Shown here in pieces: positions 41,948-51,800 of a stretch of 61,566 nucleotides of DNA; position 1 is the first letter of the stretch, and every line of letters begins with the position of its first letter. Made by a program: the position numbers and the translations under genes. The notes under the pieces were generated by a model, which was given only the letters and a program-made list of their open reading frames with translations, had not been told where the DNA came from and did no database searches. Origin of the DNA: DATGFK01 sp040007395 (GTDB lineage: Bacteria > Chloroflexota > Anaerolineae > Aggregatilineales > UBA2796). The stretch spans positions 1-61,566 of the forward strand of contig JBDTVG010000179.1 in NCBI GenBank assembly GCA_040007395.1, written 5' to 3'.

Positions 41948-42345
41948 TGGCGGACAGACATAATGATGAGTACTCGCAAAACATGAAAATACTGTACATT
42001 GAGGACAATCCGACGGCCGTCAAAAATGTCCAACGGCTGGCGGCCCTGATAGGCTGTGAGTGCTTAGTGGCAGTCACGGGAGCGCAGGGTCTAGCCTTAC
42101 TCGATGACCGCCCGGATATCGTCTTGACCGATATGGAGTTACCGGATTATGACGGCATTCCCCTTATCCGCGAAATCCGGTCAAGGGGTTCCACCGTTCC
42201 AATTATTGCTATCACGGGTTTTGCGTTGGTGGGTGAACGTGAGCAGTGTTTCGAGGCAGGCTGCAACGAGTATCTGCGTAAACCCTATGAGCTATCCGCG
42301 TTGATGGACTTACTCAGGCGTTACGGACCCGCCACCAGCAGTTAA
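41947..42345 (+). CDS. single-domain response regulator (CheY-like)
   Basis: The 132-residue protein is one receiver domain with acid pair near 19-20, phospho-acceptor Asp62 (VLTDMELPDYDG), Thr near 93 and Lys112 in YLRKPYE. There is no output domain. It begins at the A of the preceding TGA (TGATGG overlap), so is coupled to the OmpR-type regulator. Such stand-alone receivers relay phosphate or work by protein binding. Confidence 0.88.
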   Translation: MADRHNDEYSQNMKILYIEDNPTAVKNVQRLAALIGCECLVAVTGAQGLALLDDRPDIVLTDMELPDYDGIPLIREIRSRGSTVPIIAITGFALVGEREQCFEAGCNEYLRKPYELSALMDLLRRYGPATSS

Positions 42346-42435
42346 TATCTTCTGTAGTCATGATTTGTACCTTTCTTTAGCTTCGATATCTAAAGTTTGG
42401 CACTTTTCATGGCTATTTCAACCCGCACCATTGGT

Positions 42436-42570
42436 TATTATAACTCGACACCAAAAGTGTTTTCCGAGCCTTGACCCGCTCGAAGGAGGTATGGACCAGC
42501 CGATGAGCCTCAATCGCTATGGCCGGGTGCAAGGCAATATCGTCAATAGAGTCGATTCAAGTGGATTAAT
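42436..42570 (+). pseudogene. remnant of an RHS/YD-repeat core terminus
   Basis: Translated in shifted frames the segment reads YYNSTPKVF, then a stop/frameshift, then LDPLEGGM...SLNRYGRVQGNIVNRVDSSG. This is the conserved RHS core end (RYYNS...FLSRDPLEG...NRYxYVxGNPVNxxDPSG). It lacks the rest of the gene, and 240 bp later the intact giant YD-repeat gene begins. Its sequence differs from the core of that gene, so it comes from another RHS gene. The flanks 42346-42435 and 42571-42640 hold nothing I recognise. Confidence 0.7.
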
Positions 42571-42641
42571 TATGGGAATATCATCCTATTGTTAAATGTA
42601 ATTTTTGTGCAAATAGATACACTAAGATTTAACCAAACTAC

Positions 42642-42670
42642 TTGACAACTTGTGAGCGCCTAGTTATTAT
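42642..42670 (+). promoter_or_regulatory. strong sigma70-type promoter of giant YD-repeat gene
   Basis: A consensus -35 TTGACA (42642-42647), 17-nt spacer and TATTAT -10 (42665-42670), 155 bp before the ATG at 42825. The long leader is non-coding. Confidence 0.75.
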
Positions 42671-42824
42671 CCCCTAAACAAAGACATTTCCCATTCAAAA
42701 AAGCTTCTCTGTTATACACGGGAAAGGGCTTGAGCTATTATGTTCCTCAGGCGCTGCTAGTTCCCCTACTAGTCAAAGTTGCTTTTTCATCTAATTCTGA
42801 ACACTTACCTTGAGAAGGCTACTC

Positions 42825-45800
42825 ATGACCTATCGGTGGATCACGTCGCTGCGCCGTTCGTTGAATCTTGTCCTTATCCTCGGCCTCGGTATCAACCCAC
42901 TGACACCGATTATTCTCTTGAGAGCCTCGCTCGAAAACGGAAAATCTACTGCCAGTGTTGTCAGTCCCGAAATTGCTTCGGCGGCAGGAGCAACAGCATC
43001 AGCGATTATACCCCCCTCGATACCTGCCAAGTCGCCCGTAGCGAGTGTGTCATCTGCCACCAGCAATTCATGCGATACTAGCCTTGCTATAAAACGGGTG
43101 GGTTTTATGAACATCGGTACTAGTACCGGTTGGACTTATTCCTCTTCAATCTCTGGTAATGGGCGTTATGTCGTTTATACAACCCACAGTAGTCCTTATA
43201 ATCTCAATGAAGATGACTATGAGGATATTAGTCTTTTTGACAGACAAACATGCACAAACACCGGGATTATCTCTACTAGATATGTACCCAACAACTCATT
43301 TGCAATGGAACCTGCCATTTCAGCAGATGGGCGATATGTCGCTTTTATTTCTGGTGGTAGCGCTATAGTACCTAATGATACGAATAATGTTGCAGATGTC
43401 TTTGTCTATGATAGAGACACTCCACAAGGAGGCTCTCACTTTACACGGGCCTCAGTTAGCTCTACGGGGATACAGGCGAATGGTCCTTCTATCGGAAGTA
43501 ACTGGCCTATTTATAATCGCACACTATCAATTTCAGCCGATGGACGTTATGTAGCATTTATTTCTGATGCGAGTAATTTATCGCCAAGCGATACTAATCA
43601 AGATCCAGATGCTTTTGTGCATGATATGGTAACAGGCGAAACATCCCGTGTATCGGTACAAACGGGTGGTGGGCAAGTAGATGGTAACTCTGTGGGAATA
43701 GATGCTATTTCCATTTCTACACCGACTTACGACAATGCACAGCTTCCACAGGATGGCCCTATTGTGGCGTTCTCCTCGAATAGCACGCAACTGGTCTCAT
43801 CTGATAACAATAATTACTCTGACGTTTTTATCCACAACATGAAAACAAATATAACAAGTCGTATTTCTACAAACATAAATGGACAAGAGGCAAATAATAA
43901 TAGCGATAGTCCGTCAATTTCGGCTAACGGTGGCTATGTTGTTTTTCGCTCCGATGCCACAAATTTAGTTGATAATTCATATAATAACCAAGGGGATCTA
44001 TTCCTCTATAAAATTCCAACCGCTACCTTAGCCGCCACTATCACACTAATTACGATGGGTTATGACGGATCTCACACGGATTATGGGTCACGTTTGCCCG
44101 ATATTTCAGCCAATGGTCGGTTTATAACTTTTGCTAGCCAAGCAACCCATTTGGTTTCTGGCTATGACATCAGCGGTGCTCAGTATAATTTCTATAGATA
44201 TGACAGTAAAACAAAAACAACGACCCTATTGAATATAGCTTTTGATGGTCGCTATTTGGGTGGATTAGCACTAACAGCTTCACTTGATTTTTCGGTCACA
44301 ATTTCTGATGATGGGATCAATGCTGCATTTCCTTTTTGGAATTACCTTGGCCCACATAGACTAACCCCACCTGAGTTCCTTGATATATTTCCTCACGCTA
44401 ACCCATCTATCTTTGTGACAAGTATTTTACCGAGCAATCTCGATGCCGTCTCTGGGGATAACCTAGATAGTACCTGCTTGGACTCTAATACCGCTCATCA
44501 GGCGCAAGCCTTCGTGGGTCATTCGCCCAATATTAACCCGCTCACCGGAAATTATGCCTATTCGACCACTGATCTGACCATCCACAGTGAAGGCGATCCG
44601 ATCAGCTTCCGTCGGATCTATTCGACCCATCGGCTCGGTTACACCACTGATAACGACGATATGCTTGGCCCGGGTTGGACTCATAATTTTGATATACGCC
44701 TTCTTTTCAGTTCGCCAGATGCGGTGACTCTCCAATCCTGCAATGGTGCCCGACAGCGTTTCAACAGGGATGGAAATGGCATCTATACGCCGGAGCCAGG
44801 TCTACTGGCGAGTTTAACGGTCGCAACAGGATCGAATGGTGGTTATGTCGTCAAGCTACGTAATCAGACTACATACGTATTCAATGCTCAGGGGCAACTC
44901 ACTCAAATCACACGTGTACCCGGTCTGAAGACTGAGTGGAACGTTTTAAATTTTTCCTATTACACTAATCTCCCCGCAACTGCCTCTAGCGTTGAAAAGC
45001 GCTTGGCATGGATTAAATTTGACAATTTTCGCAACGAAAATGGCACACAACCAGAGCGCTATCTAAGATTTTGCTATTACGATAGCGGGCGGTTGAACTC
45101 GGTGATCGACACTCAGTTGCCGGACTCAACTGCGCCAGACTACTGGAACGATTGCCCAGAGACTAGCAGTACAAATATCGTTCGCGCAAAAGTGAAATTT
45201 ATTTACTCAAATGGTTATGATAATAGCCTTGGCAATTTAATCGCTGCGCGTGATGTTCGTGGACAGGTATGGGACTATATCTATGGACAAACTATTGCAG
45301 ATAAGCCATATCTGACCAAAGTACTCAGCCCATTAGATTACCCCGAAGGTGCAGACCAACCGTGGATAGAGAAACAAGAATATAACTCTGATGACGGGCG
45401 GCTTCTAAGACAATTCAACGGCAATAACAATTTAACTGTCGAATTGTCGCCTCAATCTAATAGTAAACTTCGCATTGATGTTAAGGATGGTCGGGCTAAC
45501 ACACAAACTTATTTCTACAATACGCTGAACAGCTTCGCGGGTATCGAATACCCATTTAAACCCGTAGGAGCGACCGCAACTACCACAATACAAACTGAAA
45601 CACGCTACGACGAAAATTATCGACCAGTGTATCGTAAAGATGGCAACGACAATGTCACCCGGTTAGAGTGGAGTGCCAACGGGCACAACCTGAAATCGAT
45701 TACGGACGCACTGAATCAGACTACGAGCTACGAATACGATACTGCTACTAACAACCTGCTAAAGATTTCCAATCTTGCAGGGAAGAGAAGGACCACTGAG

Positions 45801-48800
45801 TATCGTTATGGAAAAGATTGCGATGATAATCTAGTCAGTAATTCTTTCCCGATGTTCGTTACGGCAATCAAAGAGTCTTCGCTGTCTTCGTCAGATGGGA
45901 CCATACCGACCTGTACTCGCTTTGTCCCGACAGCTTCTGGAAATTTGGGCGAGGTTATCGATACCCAGAACAAAAAGACGGTATATGCGTATCATCGCGA
46001 CGATGCCTATAAGCGCAGTGTTACGGTTGTTAAGAATTACGATGGTGAGACAACCACCTCAGATAAAAATGTTATCACGACCTATTTGTATGACGAACAG
46101 TGGAATTCGCAGTTGGCATTTATCTCAAATGACCGCGATACCCCCATGCCACCGACCCCTACGCCACAACCCGCGGTCCGCCAGTTAACTGCTAGCGACC
46201 CCTCCCAGTGCTCATGGAAAGACAATACACATCGAGGACGGTTGGTTACCGTAGTAGATCCGGCTGGTCATTGGAACCTCACTGGGTACGATGGAGCCGA
46301 TCATCTTATTGTCATTGACAAGAATAGAAGACCTCAATCTCTTAATGATCGGGAGCCGGAACGACCTGGCAATGCTATTATCACGTGCCAGCAGTACGAT
46401 GCCGCTGGACGACTAGAAATTATGTACGAAACATTATCGAGACTCACTAATAATTCGGACTTACTAAACATTTTTAACCGACCTGTGCCAAATGGTATGG
46501 ATCTAGATAAACGCTATACACACTTTAGATATGACGACGCTAACCAGTTGACCCGAGTTATTCGCAATGCGTTTCCCAGCGGTACTGACCCATTAGATCT
46601 CTATAGTTTCAATACTCAATATCCTGATATAAACATTAGTACTGGCTATATTTACGATGAAGCAGGCAATGTAACTAGCTCCTTTAATGCAGGTGGTTTG
46701 CCTGAACGTGTTGACCAAACTTGCTATGACAATTTGAACCGTCCGGTAATGCGTGTTCAAAATGCAAAGACTGGTATAAGTAGCACAGCGTGTACATTTC
46801 TAAGCACCTCATCCGCCAAGCCCGATGAAGACGTTACGACTCTGATGAGGTATGATGCAGTCGGTAATGTCATCCAAACGACGAATGTTACTAACTCAAG
46901 TAATACAGACCTCGTCACTCAATTCAAGTACGATGCCCTGAATCGCCAAACAGCGACGATTGAGAATGTGAAGCCTGTCTCTGTTACGACAGATCAAAAC
47001 GTAAAATCTTATACATTTTATAACCAGCTTGGGCAAGTTCAAAGCAAAGTGGATCCAGTGAAGCATGTCACTTGGTTATGTTATGATGGCCTCAACCGCC
47101 CCAACCGCCAAGTGGTCAATTTCAGCAACATTTCCAATCTAGGCAGTATTGATGAAAACACGCCACCTGTTCACGCTCCCGATAAAGATCCTTGTCTATC
47201 CACTTACACCGAAGATCCATCTCCAGACAAAGACCTTGTTTCTCTGACTGTCTATGATGGGCTTGGACGCGTTTTGGATACGATTGATCCACTAAAGCGT
47301 AAGACTCACCTCGACTATGATGCTCTGGATCGCCCAACGCTAAAAATTGCCAATTATCAGAATGGCGAATTTGATCCAAGCCTGCCTGATCAAGATGTGT
47401 TTGAACAAACCCAGTATGATCCTCTGGGGCGAGTCATCAGTGTCGCCACAGCATCGCCAGCTCTTACGCCTTCAACTACCGCTTTTGCACCAACATGTGT
47501 TTCTACAAGCAATACTATAGATAACCGATGTCGATACACAAAGATTTCTTATGACGACTCGCTCTTGATGGTCACGACTACTCAAAACTATAAGGATGGA
47601 AATCTAGACGCGAATAATCCTGACGAGGATATATCAACCGTCGTATGGTACGATGCAATGGGTCTGCCCAATCGACAAGATACACCTAAACGTCAGAACA
47701 GTATTCATGAGCCGATTTTATACTCTTTTTATGATGGTATGGATCATCTGCTCAAAGTCACTAACAAGTTTTGGCCCGATGGTAAAAAAACCTATGTTTA
47801 TGACGCGTTGGGTCGGCTGATCACACAAATCAATGCCCTTGAGAAGAATACTGAGATTACCTACGACGGGCTGAACCGTCAATGCTCCATTAAGGATGCA
47901 CGACAATCCCAAACCAAGCTTATCTATAACAAATTAGGCCAAGTTATCCGCCGCATTGATCCCAATGGTGTAGTCACCCGCCTAGACTATGATGGAATGG
48001 GGCATTTGAAGTATGTCTGGGAGAACTATCAAGGGTCCGATAACCCTCCTCCGTCTAATGGGTGTGAATATTTAAGTACAGATAGTGCTACCCCTACTCC
48101 AAACAACCAAGCTTTTCCAGATAGGAATGTGCGTACCGCCTACGAATACGATGAACTCGGCAATCTGACAAAAATGACCCTGCCAAATGGCAGCGTTACT
48201 AATTATACCTATGATCAGCTGAATCGGCGGCTCACGGTAGTTGGTCCGTTGGCTGGACCAAACAACACTTGGACGACTACCTATTCAAAAATATACCAAA
48301 ATGATGCTGATGCCCCCGGGATACCAGTCCTTATAACTCAAATGACAGATCCTCTTGGAAAGGTCCACAAGACTGAGTACAACGGTCTCGGTCAAGTCCT
48401 CCGCACAAACCATACCGATGCCAATCAACCTAAACTTGATACACAATTTAGCTACGATCCGGCGGGTCGGTTGTTGAAGATGACCGATTCACTGGCAGGC
48501 ACCCCAGTAGCGAATACCGACTTTAAACATGATGGCATGGATCGGCTCACTTCAGTCACGGATTCTTTCAACAAAACAGTGGGCTATCAATACAATGTTG
48601 ATGGCACCCGCAAGGAACTTGATTTACCTGATAGTCGCAAAATTAACTACGAGTATTTTGATAGTGGTCTCTTACAAAACGTTCATACCACTGGAATCGG
48701 TTGGAATACCCAAACCCAGGCAACATATGACTATGATGTCGCCGGGAACGTGAAAACAATGGTGCTCGGCAATGGGGTCCGGGCGACCTATGATTATTAT

Positions 48801-51800
48801 GAAGACAACCGCCTAAGGTCACTGGAATATCAGCCCCCTTCATCCGATGCAGTGCTATCAGCCTATGTATATTCACTGGATAAGGTCGGTAATCGCTGCA
48901 TCACCCAAGAATATTTTGAACAGCCCCCTGCAACGCTAAATGCACCTGAACCCTGCCCGACAGAGACGGCGACTGAAATACCGACGAATACTCCCACGGT
49001 TACGCCGACATTTACCGAAACAGCGACTAGCACAGCGACAACTACATCTACTGATACACCAACCAATACGGCAACCGCGACAGCAACCAACACGGCGACT
49101 GCAACCCCCAGTAATACAGCAACAAAAACAGCTAGCGCAACAGCGACAAACACGCCAACCGCGACGTTTACGACCAGCAATACACCAACCAATACCGCCA
49201 CACCAATTACGCCAACAAAAACGGCGACCAATACCGCAACGCGAACTCCTACCAATACGGCAACAGCCACCGCCACACCCACACGGACTCCCACTTTTAC
49301 GGCAACGCCTGTGCCAAGTGTCGGGGATACTATTGGGGTTCTCCACCCCTCAAACCAAACTTTTTATCTGCGTAATTCGAATACCACAGGAAACGCCGAT
49401 ATTACAGCACCGTTCGGCACTAATAGCGCGGAGGTGCCGATTACAGGGGATTGGAACGGCGATGGCATCGATACCATTGGCTACTTCCTGCCCAGCACAG
49501 GTGAGTTTGTCCTACGCGACAGCAATAGTGCTGGCTCCCCAACTTATGACTTTACGTTTGGTGCTTCAGGTGACATTCCAATCGTTGGTAACTGGAATGG
49601 CAATACCGGTGGCATCGTCCCAGGCAATGGCAAAGATGGTATTGGTGTATACCGGCCTTCCAATGGTACGTTCTACTTGAGGAACACTTTGTCGTCCGGC
49701 TTTGCTGACTACACCATAACGTTCGGCAATCCTAGTGATCTACCTATCGCAGGCGATTGGGATCACGACGGTAAAGACAGCCCAGGGGTTTTCCGACCTT
49801 CTACTTCCCAATTTTTCTTGACTAATCAGGTGTGCAATTGCAGTGGCGTTGCTGCCTATACTATGACGTTTGGAGCCAGCGGGGATCAACCCATTGCAGG
49901 CGATTGGAATGGCGATGGCATCAGCGGTATTGGGGTATTCCGTTCTACGACTACACAAATGTTTCTACACAATAACCCAACTACTTCCGGTGCAGCGACG
50001 GCGGATTTCAGTTTCACTTATGGCTCAATTGGTGATAAGCCAGTTGCTGGACACTGGGCAGCTGGTAGCTTGCCTAGCCAAGCCCTGACCCTCTCGACAA
50101 ATAATCTGTGTACGCTGCCCACTCAGCCGCGAGCATGGGAAGTACAGAATCCCAACACACAGCCCGTGAAGTTTGTATGGACAATCCTGAATTCCACACG
50201 GGGGCAGAGTGGCAAAGGCATCGTGCCTGCTGGTGGTACTATGACGTTTATGACGCTACCTGAGCCGGCCAACGGCATTGTGCAGATCTATGTCAACGGT
50301 ATCTTGCAGGCTGCTCAAGCTAGTACTGTCCCGGCTTGCACAGCCACCCCAAGCGCTACCCCTACGGCTAGCGCCACACCGCGAGATACAGTGACGGCTC
50401 CGCCAACCCACATACCCAGCAGTACCAATACCATGCTACCGACAAATACGGCAACGCTTAACATGGTCACCCCAACGCGGACTATCGTCGTGACGGCAAC
50501 CTCAACGAATGCAGCAACACTAACGATTGAAGTTGCCACAGCAACACCGATCTTTATCGTCACTCCCACCGCGACACCGACAAATACCGCGACTCAAACG
50601 GTTGCACCTGCCACAGCAACGCCAACTTCGACAGTCACAGCCACTCTCACGCCATCGGTTACGGCAACTCCGACTTATACCGCCAGTGCAACCAACACAG
50701 CTACGACCACCGCCACGCCATCCAATCATGGCGGCCGGATTGTCTTCGCCTCGGATCGGGACGGCGGCAACTGGGACATCTACAGCATGAACGGCGATGG
50801 CACAGATGTCCAGCGCCTAACGAGCGACCCCGCAGTGGATGGACAGCCTACTTGGTCGCCGGATGGCACACAGATTGCCTTCTTCTCGGCGCGAGACGGG
50901 AACTGGGAAATCTATGTGATGAACGCCGATGGCAGCCATGTCCAGCGGATCACGCACAACAATGTTGTTGACGAACAGCCCGCGTGGTCGCCCGATGGCA
51001 AACAGATTGTCTTTGCCTCTGGGCCAAGCGATCATCTGGATCTGTACACCATGAATGTCGATGGGTCTCAGCTACAGCGCTTAACCAACAACGGCAGTTC
51101 GAATCAGCAGCCCGCCTGGTCACCCGATGGCAAAGAGATCGCCTATACCTCTGGGCACGGTGCGGATACCGACTTGTATGTTATGGCTGTCGATGGTTCA
51201 GCTACGCGACGACTGACGAACGACTTTCACACCAACCAGCAGCCCACCTGGTCAGCCGATGGTCAGCGCCTGCTGTACAGTTCCAATCGCGGTGGCAACT
51301 TCGATGTCTACGTGATGGATGCTGCCGACAGCGCCAACAACCAAAACCTGACGAACAGCCCCACTGCCGAGCAGCAGGCGGTGTGGTCGCCCGATAATCA
51401 CCAAATCGCTTTCAGCAGCAAACGCGCCGACCATCTGGACATCTACGTCATGAACGCCGATGGCAGTGCCGCGCATAATTTGACCGCGCAGCATGGGGAA
51501 AATGGGTCGCCGAGCTGGACCGACACCGCGACAATCACTGTTACACCGAGTAGCACCCCCCACCTCGCGCCGACTTTTGTGCCGAACCAAAGTTCGATAG
51601 TGAATGTTCAGTTTGTGCCGCCAACGCTCGCCCCGGTGCGGCCAAATCGCCAGATAGTCAATAGGCCCGCCCTACAGCCTGTAGCGCAAATTTCGCCTAC
51701 GCTCACCCTGAATTTTGAAGCGGACAGCTATAATGCAGCGCCTGAGACAGTAGGCAATTGTAATGTAGCTGGCGATGCAGGTATTTGGGCAGTCAACACT

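Noticed and set aside
48960..49315. Short repeats resembling a CRISPR array
   Set aside because: The repeats are irregular ACA/ACG-type codons of a Thr/Pro linker, with no constant spacers or cas genes; no CRISPR array is present in the window.
48863..49680. Long frames in the Thr/Pro linker region on both strands
   Set aside because: They are by-products of the repetitive ACN/CCN codons in the linker of the giant gene.
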